DNA from: Pseudomonas lactis
GTDB taxonomy: Bacteria; Pseudomonadota; Gammaproteobacteria; Pseudomonadales; Pseudomonadaceae
Direction: 5' to 3'
Assembly: GCF_001439845.1 (NCBI RefSeq)
Contig: NZ_JYLO01000011.1
Coordinates: forward strand, 62,001 to 126,000
DNA: 64,000 nucleotides
In this document: piece after piece, positions 1-8,033 of the stretch
How the letters are laid out: each line of letters opens with the position of its first letter
How positions within the stretch are numbered: position 1 is the stretch's first letter
Made by a program: the position numbers and the translations under genes
Notes under the pieces: model-generated
What the model saw: only the letters and a program-made list of their open reading frames with translations
Told to the model about the DNA's origin: nothing
Databases searched by the model: none

Positions 1-188
1 ACAAGATCATCGACGTGGTCGACACCGGCAACACCCTGCGTGCCAACGGTCTGGAACCCCAGGATTTTATCGCTGACATCAGCTCCCGCCTGATCGTCAA
101 CAAAGCATCGATGAAGATGCAGCATGCCCGTATTCAGGCGTTGATCGACACCCTGCGCAAGGCAGTGGAGTCTCGACACCGCGGTTGA
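1..188 (+). CDS. hisG: ATP phosphoribosyltransferase, C-terminal end (partial)
   Basis: The reading frame is open from the window edge and stops at a TGA at 186-188, giving about 62 residues. They contain VVDTGNTLRANGLEP followed by a helix ending KAVESRHRG, which is the C-terminal end of the short-form HisG (the HisZ-dependent type of Pseudomonas). HisG catalyses the first step of histidine synthesis, joining ATP and PRPP to give phosphoribosyl-ATP. The next two genes, hisD and hisC, belong to the same pathway, which supports the call. The start and the catalytic part lie outside the window. Confidence 0.88.
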   Translation, partial: KIIDVVDTGNTLRANGLEPQDFIADISSRLIVNKASMKMQHARIQALIDTLRKAVESRHRG

Positions 189-242
189 CTCACCCGCGTA
201 GCTGAAGAGCTACGCCCGTCTATCCGCCTCATAGCCAGAATT

Positions 243-292
243 CTCAGGTGCCCAAGCGGAAACGACTGCTAGTTTAGGGCGCCTGAGTTTTT
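243..292 (+). terminator. Candidate intrinsic terminator between hisG and hisD
   Basis: An 11-base arm CTCAGGTGCCC (243-253) pairs with GGGCGCCTGAG (277-287), with one G-U wobble, and five T residues follow directly (288-292). The loop is long, about 23 bases. A smaller hairpin (CGTAGCT/AGCTACG) lies just upstream near 196-214. The structure sits inside what would otherwise be one his transcription unit, so it could end hisG transcripts or act as a partial terminator. Confidence 0.55.
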
Positions 293-316
293 GCCAATTC
301 TATTGAGGCCCTCGCT

Positions 317-1633
317 ATGACCACGTCCACTGCAATTGCCCGACTCAACGCTGCCGACCCGGATTTCGCCCATCATCTGGATCATCTGCTGAGCTGGGAA
401 AGCGTGTCTGACGACTCGGTCAACCAGCGGGTGCTCGACATCATCAAGGCCGTGCGCGAGCGTGGTGATGCGGCGCTGGTGGACTTCACTCGCCAGTTTG
501 ACGGCCTGGACGTAAAGTCCATGGCCGACCTGATCCTGCCGCGTGAACGCCTGGAGCTGGCGCTGACGCGCATCACCGCGCCACAGCGCGAAGCCCTGGA
601 AGTCGCAGCGGCGCGGGTACGCAGCTATCACGAAAAACAGAAGCAGGACTCCTGGAGCTACACCGAGGCCGACGGCACGGTGCTGGGCCAGAAGGTCACG
701 CCACTGGACCGCGCCGGCCTGTACGTGCCGGGCGGTAAAGCGTCGTACCCATCGTCGGTGTTGATGAATGCCATCCCGGCCAAAGTCGCCGGCGTGACCG
801 AAGTGGTCATGGTGGTGCCGACCCCGCGTGGCGAAATCAACGAGCTGGTACTGGCTGCCGCCTGCATCGCCGGCGTCGACCGCGTGTTCACCATCGGTGG
901 CGCCCAGGCCGTCGCAGCGCTGGCCTATGGCACCGAAAGCGTGCCGAAGGTCGACAAGGTGGTTGGCCCTGGCAATATCTACGTCGCCACCGCCAAGCGC
1001 CATGTGTTTGGCCAGGTCGGTATCGACATGATCGCCGGCCCCTCGGAAATCCTTGTGGTGTGTGACGGCCAGACCGACCCGGACTGGATCGCCATGGACC
1101 TGTTCTCCCAGGCGGAGCACGATGAAGACGCCCAGGCGATCCTGGTCAGCCCCGATGCCGAGTTCCTCGACAAGGTCGCCGCCAGCATCAATAAACTGCT
1201 GCCGACCATGGAGCGTGCCGAGATCATCGAGAAGTCGATCAACGGCCGTGGTGCGCTGATTCTGGTGCGTGACATGGAGCAGGCCATCGAAGTGGCCAAC
1301 CGCATCGCACCGGAGCATCTTGAGCTGTCCGTAGCGGACCCACAGGCCTGGTTGCCGTCGATCCGTCACGCCGGGGCGATCTTCATGGGCCGCCACACCA
1401 GCGAAGCCCTGGGCGACTACTGCGCCGGCCCCAACCACGTGTTGCCGACCTCCGGCACTGCACGTTTCTCGTCGCCGCTGGGGGTGTACGACTTCCAGAA
1501 GCGCTCGTCGATTATCTTCTGCTCGCCACAAGGCGCTTCCGAGCTGGGCAAGACCGCCTCGGTGCTGGCCCGTGGTGAATCCCTCAGCGCGCACGCACGC
1601 AGCGCCGAATACCGCATCGTCAAGGGAGAGTAA
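317..1633 (+). CDS. hisD: Histidinol dehydrogenase
   Basis: This zinc enzyme performs the last two steps of histidine synthesis, oxidising L-histidinol to L-histidine with two NAD+. The 438-residue length is normal for the family. Visible hallmarks are GPGNIYVATAKR, the zinc and substrate region SQAEHDEDAQ, and the catalytic Glu-His pair in NRIAPEHLEL near residue 330. The ATG at 317 is preceded by GAGG at a suitable distance. The stop is separated by three bases from hisC, so the two genes are probably co-transcribed; a terminator-like hairpin separates hisD from hisG upstream. Confidence 0.97.
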   Translation: MTTSTAIARLNAADPDFAHHLDHLLSWESVSDDSVNQRVLDIIKAVRERGDAALVDFTRQFDGLDVKSMADLILPRERLELALTRITAPQREALEVAAARVRSYHEKQKQDSWSYTEADGTVLGQKVTPLDRAGLYVPGGKASYPSSVLMNAIPAKVAGVTEVVMVVPTPRGEINELVLAAACIAGVDRVFTIGGAQAVAALAYGTESVPKVDKVVGPGNIYVATAKRHVFGQVGIDMIAGPSEILVVCDGQTDPDWIAMDLFSQAEHDEDAQAILVSPDAEFLDKVAASINKLLPTMERAEIIEKSINGRGALILVRDMEQAIEVANRIAPEHLELSVADPQAWLPSIRHAGAIFMGRHTSEALGDYCAGPNHVLPTSGTARFSSPLGVYDFQKRSSIIFCSPQGASELGKTASVLARGESLSAHARSAEYRIVKGE

Positions 1634-1636
1634 GGC

Positions 1637-2689
1637 ATGAGCAAATTCTGGAGCCCTTTCGTCAAGGACCTGGTGCCTTACGTACCCGGTGAGCAACCGA
1701 AGCTGACCAAGCTGGTCAAGCTCAACACCAATGAAAACCCCTACGGCCCATCGCCCAAGGCGCTGGCGGCAATGCAGGCCGAGTTGAACGACAACTTGCG
1801 CCTGTACCCGGACCCCAACAGCGACCTGCTCAAGCAGGCCGTGGCCAGGTATTACGGGATCGACGCCGGCAAGGTGTTCCTCGGCAACGGTTCCGATGAA
1901 GTTCTGGCGCACATCTTCCATGGCCTGTTCCAGCACGATCTGCCGCTGTTGTTCCCGGATATCAGCTACAGCTTCTACCCGGTGTACTGCGGCCTGTACG
2001 GCATCACGTTCGACGCGGTGGCATTGGACGAGCAGTTCCAGATTCGCGTCGCTGACTACGCCAGGCCCAACGGCGGGATCATCTTCCCCAACCCGAACGC
2101 GCCCACCGGCTGCGTACTGGCGCTGGACGCGGTAGAGCAGATCCTCAAGGCCAGCCCGGATTCGGTGGTGGTGGTCGACGAGGCCTATATCGACTTCGGT
2201 GGCGAAACTGCCATCAGCCTGGTCGACCGTTACCCGAACCTGCTGGTGACCCAGACCCTGTCCAAATCGCGCTCACTGGCCGGTTTGCGTGTGGGCCTGG
2301 CCGTGGGCCACCCAGAGCTGATCGAGGCGCTGGAGCGGGTCAAGAACAGCTTCAACTCCTACCCATTGGATCGGTTGGCGATTGTTGGCGCGGCGGCCGC
2401 GTTTGACGACCGTGAATACTTCGAGAGGACCACTCAGTGGGTGATCGACAGCCGCAACCAGGTCGTCGCGCAATTAGAGAGCAAGGGGTTTGAGGTGTTG
2501 CCGTCGGCGGCGAACTTCATCTTCGCGCGTCACCCGCGGCATGACGCTGCAGGGCTGGCCGCCAAGTTGCGTGAGCAAGGGGTGATTGTGCGGCACTTCA
2601 AGCAGGAGCGGATTGCCCAGTTCCTGCGGATCAGCATCGGGACGCCGGAGCAGAACCAGGCGCTGATCGACGGGCTCGGTGAGCTCTAA
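1637..2689 (+). CDS. hisC: Histidinol-phosphate aminotransferase
   Basis: This PLP-dependent class I/II aminotransferase converts imidazole acetol-phosphate and glutamate to histidinol-phosphate and 2-oxoglutarate. The 350-residue protein shows the substrate-binding KLNTNENPYGPSP near the N-terminus, the cofactor-binding VVVDEAYIDF, and the Schiff-base lysine in TLSKSRSLAGLRVG near residue 210, followed by the C-terminal arginine region FLRISIGTPEQN. It follows hisD by three bases. Pseudomonas usually carries a second hisC elsewhere; position in hisG-hisD-hisC identifies this one as the his-linked copy. Confidence 0.96.
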   Translation: MSKFWSPFVKDLVPYVPGEQPKLTKLVKLNTNENPYGPSPKALAAMQAELNDNLRLYPDPNSDLLKQAVARYYGIDAGKVFLGNGSDEVLAHIFHGLFQHDLPLLFPDISYSFYPVYCGLYGITFDAVALDEQFQIRVADYARPNGGIIFPNPNAPTGCVLALDAVEQILKASPDSVVVVDEAYIDFGGETAISLVDRYPNLLVTQTLSKSRSLAGLRVGLAVGHPELIEALERVKNSFNSYPLDRLAIVGAAAAFDDREYFERTTQWVIDSRNQVVAQLESKGFEVLPSAANFIFARHPRHDAAGLAAKLREQGVIVRHFKQERIAQFLRISIGTPEQNQALIDGLGEL

Positions 2690-2705
2690 CAGACGCTGAA
2701 AATCA

Positions 2706-2798
2706 AATGTGGGAGCTGGCTTGCCTGCGATGACGGTGTAACAGTCGACCTATCTGTCGTTTGATACACCGCTATCGCAGGCAAGCCAGCTCCCACAC
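2706..2798. repeat. REP doublet (GTGGGAGCTGGCTTGCCTGCGAT family)
   Basis: Two copies of a roughly 23-base palindromic element face each other across a spacer of about 45 bases, so the whole unit is an inverted repeat. This is the arrangement known as a REPIN in P. fluorescens. It fills the space between the convergent hisC and uracil permease genes. Near-identical doublets recur at 10489, 55223 and 58573. Confidence 0.85.
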
Positions 2799-2816
2799 TG
2801 ATTTGCGTTTAGTCAG

Positions 2817-4091
2817 TTACAGCAGCGGCTCATCCGGCTTCTTGTTCTTCCAGCCATCATTGCCCGGTAGCAGCAAGTTCAAACCAATTGCCACCACCGC
2901 ACACAGGGCGATGCCCTTGAGGCCGAAATCATCCGGGCCGGTGCCGGTACCCACCAGCACACCGCCAATCCCGAACACCAGCGTTACCGACACAATCACC
3001 AGGTTGCGCGCCTCGCCCAGGTCGATCTTGTGGCGAATCAGCGTGTTCATCCCCACCGCGGCAATCGAGCCGAACAGCAGGCACAGAATCCCGCCCATCA
3101 CCGGCACCGGGATGCTCTGCAGCAGCGCGCCGAACTTGCCGATGAACGCCAGGCTGATGGCAAACACTGCCGCCCAGGTCATGATTTTCGGGTTGTAGTT
3201 CTTGGTCAGCATCACGGCGCCGGTCACTTCGGCGTAGGTGGTGTTCGGCGGGCCGCCAAACATGCCGGCAGCCGTGGTGGCGATACCGTCACCCAGCAGC
3301 GTGCGATGCAGGCCAGGCTTTTTCAGGTAATCGCGGCCGGTCACGCTGCCTACCGCAATCACACCCCCGATATGCTCGATCGCCGGGGCCAGGGCCACCG
3401 GGACGATAAACAGGATGGCCTGCCAGTTGAACTCCGGCGCGGTGAAGTGGGGCAGGGCGAACCACGGTGCGGCGGCGATCTTAGCCGTGTCGACCACACC
3501 AAAGTAGAACGACATGGCAAAGCCCACCAGCACGCCGGAGATGATCGGCACCAGGCGGAAAATGCCCTTGCCGAACACGGCCACGATCAAAGTGGTGAGC
3601 AGTGCTGGCATCGAGATCAGCATCGCCGTTTGGTAATGGATCAACTCGGCACCGTCGCCGGACTTGCCCATGGCCATGTTGGCGGCAATCGGCGCCATGG
3701 CCAGGCCGATCGAGATAATCACTGGGCCAATCACCACGGGCGGCAGCAGCCGGTCGATAAAACCGGTGCCCTTGACCTTCACGGCCAGGCCCAGGAACGT
3801 ATAGACGAAACCCGCCGCCATCACGCCGCCCATGGTCGCCGCCAGGCCGAACTGGCCCTTGGCGAGAATGATCGGAGTGATGAACGCGAAGCTCGATGCC
3901 AGAAACACCGGCACCTGCCGCCCTGTCACCACCTGGAACAGCAACGTGCCCAGGCCTGCGGTAAACAGCGCGACGTTTGGATCAAGACCTGTGATCAGCG
4001 GCATCAACACCAACGCGCCAAATGCTACGAAGAGCATTTGTGCGCCAGACAGGATCTGGCGCCAAAGCGGGTCGTTGAATTCATCCTGCAT
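2817..4091 (-). CDS. uraA: Uracil permease, NCS2 family
   Basis: An inner-membrane nucleobase:cation symporter of the NCS2/UraA family, importing uracil for the salvage enzyme encoded just upstream. The sequence is almost entirely hydrophobic helices, consistent with about 14 transmembrane segments. The conserved substrate region PAIEHIGGVIAVGSVTGRD and the later GGPPNTTYAEVTGAV are typical of UraA. An ATG at 4091 has AAGGA at better spacing than the in-frame GTG at 4097, which would overlap the upp stop by four bases. Co-translated or tightly coupled with upp. The family includes xanthine and uric acid carriers, but linkage to upp favours uracil. Confidence 0.92.
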   Translation of the reverse strand: MQDEFNDPLWRQILSGAQMLFVAFGALVLMPLITGLDPNVALFTAGLGTLLFQVVTGRQVPVFLASSFAFITPIILAKGQFGLAATMGGVMAAGFVYTFLGLAVKVKGTGFIDRLLPPVVIGPVIISIGLAMAPIAANMAMGKSGDGAELIHYQTAMLISMPALLTTLIVAVFGKGIFRLVPIISGVLVGFAMSFYFGVVDTAKIAAAPWFALPHFTAPEFNWQAILFIVPVALAPAIEHIGGVIAVGSVTGRDYLKKPGLHRTLLGDGIATTAAGMFGGPPNTTYAEVTGAVMLTKNYNPKIMTWAAVFAISLAFIGKFGALLQSIPVPVMGGILCLLFGSIAAVGMNTLIRHKIDLGEARNLVIVSVTLVFGIGGVLVGTGTGPDDFGLKGIALCAVVAIGLNLLLPGNDGWKNKKPDEPLL

Positions 4092-4093
4092 GC

Positions 4094-4732
4094 TCACGCG
4101 TCCTTCTGCTTGGTGCCGAAGATCTTGTCACCGGCATCGCCCAGGCCCGGGATGATGTAGCCGTGTTCGTTCAGGCGCTCATCGATGGACGCGGTGTAGA
4201 TCTGTACATCCGGGTGGGCCTTCTCGACGGCGGCGATGCCCTCGGGCGCGGCCACCAGCACCATGGCGCGGATGTCCCGGCAACCGGCTTTTTTCAGCAG
4301 GTCGATGGTGGCAACCATGGAACTGCCGGTGGCGAGCATCGGGTCGATGATCATGGCCAGGCGTTCGTTGATTTCCGGGACGAGTTTTTCCAGGTAGGTG
4401 TGGGCCTGCAGTGTTTCTTCATTGCGGGCCACGCCCACGGCGCTGACCTTGGCGCCCGGAATCAGGCTGAGTACACCTTCAAGCATGCCGATACCGGCGC
4501 GCAGGATAGGGACGACGGTAATTTTCTTACCGGCGATTTTCTCCACCTGTACGGGGCCGGCCCAACCGGGGATCTCGTAGGTTTCCAGGGGCAAATCCTT
4601 GGTGGCTTCGTAAGTGAGCAACGCTCCGACTTCCTGAGCAAGCTCACGGAAGTTCTTCGTGCTAATGTCGGCACGGCGCATAAGGCCGAGTTTGTGTCGG
4701 ATCAGCGGGTGGCGGATCTCGCGAGTGGGCAT
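4094..4732 (-). CDS. upp: Uracil phosphoribosyltransferase
   Basis: This cytosolic salvage enzyme converts uracil and PRPP to UMP. The 212-residue product contains the PRPP loop MIIDPMLATGSSM and the C-terminal uracil-binding YIIPGLGDAGDKIFGT. The ATG at 4732 is preceded by GGAG at 4741-4744. An in-frame TTG eight codons upstream is possible but has no equally good ribosome site, and the shorter form matches the usual length (about 208-212). It is the first gene of a two-gene operon with the uracil permease and is transcribed divergently from hpt. Confidence 0.96.
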   Translation of the reverse strand: MPTREIRHPLIRHKLGLMRRADISTKNFRELAQEVGALLTYEATKDLPLETYEIPGWAGPVQVEKIAGKKITVVPILRAGIGMLEGVLSLIPGAKVSAVGVARNEETLQAHTYLEKLVPEINERLAMIIDPMLATGSSMVATIDLLKKAGCRDIRAMVLVAAPEGIAAVEKAHPDVQIYTASIDERLNEHGYIIPGLGDAGDKIFGTKQKDA

Positions 4733-4896
4733 AGGAAAGGCTCCGGCGGCGGGCAAAAAAACCGGCCTAGATTAATCTATCCGAGGGTGTTGTCCTATAG
4801 ACATCAAGTACGTTAGTCCATAAAGGCTTGATTGGAGCGCACGAGAAGCGTACCTTCGCCCGCTTTTCTTGCCACAGCACCCCCTTGGAGAGCGCC

Positions 4897-5454
4897 ATGT
4901 CTGCTGATCTCGAGCATATCCGTCAAATCATGCACGAGGCTGACTGCCTGTACACCGAAGCGCAAGTCGAAGCAGCGATCGCCAAGGTCGGCGCGCACAT
5001 CACCCGCGAAATGGCCGACACCAACCCGGTGGTTTTCTGCGTGATGAACGGTGGCCTGATCTTCGCCGGTAAATTGCTCACTCACCTGCAGTTCCCGCTG
5101 GAAGCCTCTTACCTGCACGCCACCCGCTATCGCAATGAGACCAGCGGTGGCGACTTGTTCTGGAAGGCCAAGCCGGAAGTGTCGTTCATCGACCGCGATG
5201 TGCTGATCATCGATGACATCCTCGATGAAGGTCACACCCTGGGTGCGATCATCGACTTCTGCAAACATGCCGGCGCACGCAAAGTGCACACCGCCGTGCT
5301 GATCGACAAAGACCACGACCGCAAGGCCCGCCCAGAGCTGAAAGCTGACTTTGTCGGGTTGCCGTGCGTCGACCGTTATATCTTCGGGTATGGCATGGAC
5401 TACAAGGGCTACTGGCGTAACGCCAATGGCATCTACGCCGTTAAAGGAATGTAA
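4897..5454 (+). CDS. hpt: Hypoxanthine(-guanine) phosphoribosyltransferase
   Basis: This purine salvage enzyme transfers phosphoribose from PRPP to hypoxanthine or guanine. The PRPP-binding signature DVLIIDDILDEGHTL lies near residue 105 and the metal and substrate region VCVMNGGL-like loop near residue 45. The ATG at 4897 has TTGGAG just upstream; an earlier in-frame start would add 23 residues unlike the family. The 185-residue length is normal. It is divergent from upp, so purine and pyrimidine salvage share this intergenic region. Paired with the cupin gene three bases downstream. Confidence 0.93.
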   Translation: MSADLEHIRQIMHEADCLYTEAQVEAAIAKVGAHITREMADTNPVVFCVMNGGLIFAGKLLTHLQFPLEASYLHATRYRNETSGGDLFWKAKPEVSFIDRDVLIIDDILDEGHTLGAIIDFCKHAGARKVHTAVLIDKDHDRKARPELKADFVGLPCVDRYIFGYGMDYKGYWRNANGIYAVKGM

Positions 5455-5457
5455 TCG

Positions 5458-5925
5458 ATGGCCCGCTTTCTTGATCAGACGCTGTTTGCCGAGTTGGCCG
5501 AGAAAGCGGCCGCCAATCCCCGTGGCCGTCAAAACGTTAACTTCCATGAGATGCAAGAGCCTTGTCATCGCATGGCGGTGGGTTTGCAGCCCAGCACCTA
5601 TGTGCAGCCTCACCGTCACCTGAGCGCCGATAAGGCCGAGACCTTGCTGGTGCTCAAAGGGCGTCTGGGAATCCTGATTTTCAGCGAGACGGGCAAAGTG
5701 TTGAGCAAGCGTGTGTTGGAAGCGGGCGGGGAATGCCAGGGCGTCGACCTGTCGCCCGGCGTTTTTCATGGCCTGGTGGTGCTGGAGCCAGACAGCATCA
5801 TGTTTGAATGCAAAGCAGGCCCTTATCGTCCTGTTGGCGATGGCGAACTGGCAAGCTGGGCGCCTCGTGAAGGCGAGGTGGGGATGGCGGAGTATCACCG
5901 CTGGATGCTTGCCCAGTTCGACTGA
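5458..5925 (+). CDS. WbuC family cupin-fold metalloprotein
   Basis: The 155-residue protein has a cupin core with histidine-bearing motifs: QPHRHLSADKAET near residue 50 gives the first set of metal ligands, and SPGVFHGLVV near residue 100 gives the second. WbuC-type proteins are often found in O-antigen or lipopolysaccharide loci, but no enzymatic reaction is firmly established for them, and none can be deduced here. It starts three bases after hpt and probably shares its transcript. A REP doublet follows the stop. Confidence 0.8.
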   Translation: MARFLDQTLFAELAEKAAANPRGRQNVNFHEMQEPCHRMAVGLQPSTYVQPHRHLSADKAETLLVLKGRLGILIFSETGKVLSKRVLEAGGECQGVDLSPGVFHGLVVLEPDSIMFECKAGPYRPVGDGELASWAPREGEVGMAEYHRWMLAQFD

Positions 5926-5936
5926 ACACTGAAATC

Positions 5937-6034
5937 GTAGGAGCGAGCTTGCTCGCGAAAAACGTCAACGATAACGCGTGCTTCCTGAATAAACGCGGCG
6001 CCTTTGAGTTTTTCGCGAGCAAGCTCGCTCCTAC
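5937..6034. repeat. REP doublet (TAGGAGCGAGCTTGCTCGCGAAAA family)
   Basis: A palindromic element containing GAGCGAGCTTGCTCGC occurs at both ends of this unit in opposite orientation, with a spacer of about 50 bases containing AACGATAACGCG. It is a second REP family, distinct from the one at 2706. Similar doublets occur at 13991 and 56865, and the same spacer sequence recurs in them, so the whole doublet moves or is copied as a unit. Confidence 0.85.
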
Positions 6035-6121
6035 AGGTATTAGGGTAAGCCCCCTCCCACATCCGGCGTCGCGCAGGTAGACTTCTAGCCCCGTGTAAAT
6101 GTCTGCAGGCTGGAGTCGGTA

Positions 6122-6409
6122 ATGCGTAAAGATAAGAAACAGGTGATTGGCGACGAAATCGGTGACGACCAGATCAAGTTGTTCCTGGACTTCGAGCCGG
6201 TTGATGCGACGTCGCCGTCCCTGCACAAACTGATCAAGGCCTATCGCGGCCTGCGTATCGACGACTTCGAGCGTTTCCTGGGGTTCTTCAAGGCAGCAGG
6301 CCTGGACCTGGATGGCAAGGATGAGCATGGCCAGACCTTCGTTGACCTGATCAAGGACCAGCGTAACGCCGCCGAATACATCGAGCTGATCGACAACGCC
6401 CGCGGCTGA
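6122..6409 (+). CDS. PA4642 family conserved hypothetical protein
   Basis: A 95-residue acidic, soluble protein (MRKDKKQVIGDEIGDD at the start) with a helical second half ending YIELIDNARG. It matches the Pseudomonas-wide PA4642 family, which has no assigned function. There is no signal peptide or membrane segment. GGAG lies just upstream of the ATG. The gene sits between hpt and mqo, as in P. aeruginosa. The sequence F-L-G-F-F-K-A-A-G-L-D and repeated DLI/ELI turns suggest a small helical bundle, but this is only an impression. Confidence 0.82.
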   Translation: MRKDKKQVIGDEIGDDQIKLFLDFEPVDATSPSLHKLIKAYRGLRIDDFERFLGFFKAAGLDLDGKDEHGQTFVDLIKDQRNAAEYIELIDNARG

Positions 6410-6426
6410 TTATCCGAGCCACAAAA

Positions 6427-6461
6427 AAACGCCCCGGCCTCATGAGAGACCGGGGCGTTTG
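6427..6461. terminator. Bidirectional intrinsic terminator between PA4642-type gene and mqo
   Basis: A GC-rich stem ACGCCCCGG/CCGGGGCGT with a loop of about nine bases is flanked by a run of A on the left and T on the right. It lies between two convergent genes and can serve both strands. Confidence 0.85.
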
Positions 6462-6469
6462 GCTTTCGC

Positions 6470-6522
6470 GCTCGTTCCCACGCTCTGCGTGGGAATGCAT
6501 TCTGTGACGCTCTGCGTCACGA
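6470..6522. repeat. Tandem palindromes (TTCCCACGCTCTGCGTGGGAA family)
   Basis: Two adjacent short palindromes, TTCCCACGC/GCGTGGGAA and TGACGC/GCGTCA, each around the shared centre TCT. This is a third family of extragenic palindromes in the window. It recurs at 23572-23625 and in a complex cluster at 31826-31985. It directly abuts the 3' end of mqo. Confidence 0.8.
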
Positions 6523-6524
6523 CC

Positions 6525-8033
6525 TCACGCGTAGCTTTCAGTCTCGTTGCTTTGCTCCACCAGCTCCAGGCTGATGTTGTTCTGCGTGTTGATCTTGCGA
6601 TACAGCTCGGCGTCCGTCTCCAGCACTTTCTCGCGCGCCGGGAAGATCTCATGCAGCTTGGTGGCCCATTCACCGGCAGCTTTCTGCGGGAAGCAACGCT
6701 CGATCAACTCCAGCATGATCGAGACGGTCACCGAGGCGCCTGGGGAGGCACCCAACAGCGCCGCAAGCGAACCGTCCTTGGCTGCGACCAACTCGGTGCC
6801 GAATTGCAGCACGCCGCCTTTCTTCGGGTCTTTCTTGATGATCTGCACGCGCTGGCCGGCCACTTCCAGGCGCCAGTCTTCGGCTTTCGCCTCGGGGTAG
6901 AAGCGGCGCAGGGATTCCAGGCGCTGTTCCATGGACTGGCGCACTTCGCTGACCAGGTATTTGGTCAGGTCCATGTTGTCGCGGGCCACGGCCAGCATCG
7001 GGCCGATATTGCCGGCGCGAATCGACATCGGCAGGTCAAGGAACGAGCCGTGCTTGAGGAACTTGGTGGTGAAGCCGGCGTATGGCCCGAACAGCAGGGA
7101 TTTCTTGCCATCCACCACGCGGGTGTCCAGGTGTGGCACGGACATCGGTGGCGAGCCCACGGCTGCCTGGCTGTAGACCTTGGCCTGGTGCTGCTTGACC
7201 ACTTCCGGGTTGTCGCAACGCAGCCACTGGCCGCTCACCGGGAAGCCGCCGAAGCCTTTGCTTTCTTCGATGCCCGAGGCCTGCAGCAACGGCAGCGCCG
7301 CACCGCCAGCGCCGAGGAACACAAACTTGGCATCGACGTCACGGCTGTTGCCGCTGTTGACGTCCTTGATGCTCACGGTCCAGCCCGCGCCGTTGCGCTT
7401 GAGGCCGGTCACGCGTTTGCAGTACTTGACCTGGGCGTCCGGCGAGCTGGTCAGGTGGCTGAGCAACTGATTGGTCAGCGCGCCAAAGTTGACGTCGGTG
7501 CCGTTCATCACGCGGGTGGCGGCGATTTTTTCGTCGAGCGGGCGGCCCGGCATCATCAGCGGCATCCACTCGGCCATTTCGCTGCGGTCTTCGGTGTAGT
7601 GCATGTCCGAAAACGCGTGGTGCTGGCTGAGGGTCTCAAAGCGCTTCTTGAGGAAGGACACGCCTTTGTCGCCCTGCACGAAGCTCAGGTGCGGCACGGG
7701 GCTGATGAACGACTTGGACGAGCCAAAGGTGCCCTTCTTGGTCAGGTAAGCCCAGAACTGCTTCGACACCTCGAACTGGGTGTTGATGTGCACGGCTTTC
7801 TTGATGTCGATGGAGCCATCGGCGGCCTGCGGCGTGTAGTTCAGCTCACACAGCCCCGCGTGGCCGGTACCGGCGTTGTTCCACGGGTTGGAACTCTCCG
7901 CGGCACCCGAATCCATCAGCTCAACGACTTCCAGCGTGAGGCCGGGGTCGAGCTCTTTGAGCAGTACGGCCAGGGTGGCACTCATGATGCCGGCCCCTAC
8001 CAGTACTACGTCGACTGCTTCGTTATGCGCCAT
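6525..8033 (-). CDS. mqo: Malate:quinone oxidoreductase
   Basis: A peripheral inner-membrane FAD enzyme that oxidises malate to oxaloacetate and passes electrons to quinone, replacing or adding to NAD-dependent malate dehydrogenase in the TCA cycle. The 502-residue sequence begins with the dinucleotide-binding fold VDVVLVGAGIMSATLAVLL and keeps the family block SSNPWNNAGTGHAGLCELNYT near residue 50 and QFGTELVAAKDGSLAALLGASPGAS near the C-terminus. GGAG lies eight bases before the ATG, and the codon just before the ATG is an in-frame TAA. It is monocistronic, ending at a shared terminator. Gene order suggests the mqoB type of P. aeruginosa. Confidence 0.96.
   Translation of the reverse strand: MAHNEAVDVVLVGAGIMSATLAVLLKELDPGLTLEVVELMDSGAAESSNPWNNAGTGHAGLCELNYTPQAADGSIDIKKAVHINTQFEVSKQFWAYLTKKGTFGSSKSFISPVPHLSFVQGDKGVSFLKKRFETLSQHHAFSDMHYTEDRSEMAEWMPLMMPGRPLDEKIAATRVMNGTDVNFGALTNQLLSHLTSSPDAQVKYCKRVTGLKRNGAGWTVSIKDVNSGNSRDVDAKFVFLGAGGAALPLLQASGIEESKGFGGFPVSGQWLRCDNPEVVKQHQAKVYSQAAVGSPPMSVPHLDTRVVDGKKSLLFGPYAGFTTKFLKHGSFLDLPMSIRAGNIGPMLAVARDNMDLTKYLVSEVRQSMEQRLESLRRFYPEAKAEDWRLEVAGQRVQIIKKDPKKGGVLQFGTELVAAKDGSLAALLGASPGASVTVSIMLELIERCFPQKAAGEWATKLHEIFPAREKVLETDAELYRKINTQNNISLELVEQSNETESYA

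Noticed and set aside
269..1936. 555-codon open frame on the minus strand
   Set aside because: Antisense to hisD and the start of hisC; no ribosome site and no family resemblance.
4733..4756. Longer upp start at a TTG
   Set aside because: The ATG at 4732 has GGAG at good spacing and gives the usual protein length.
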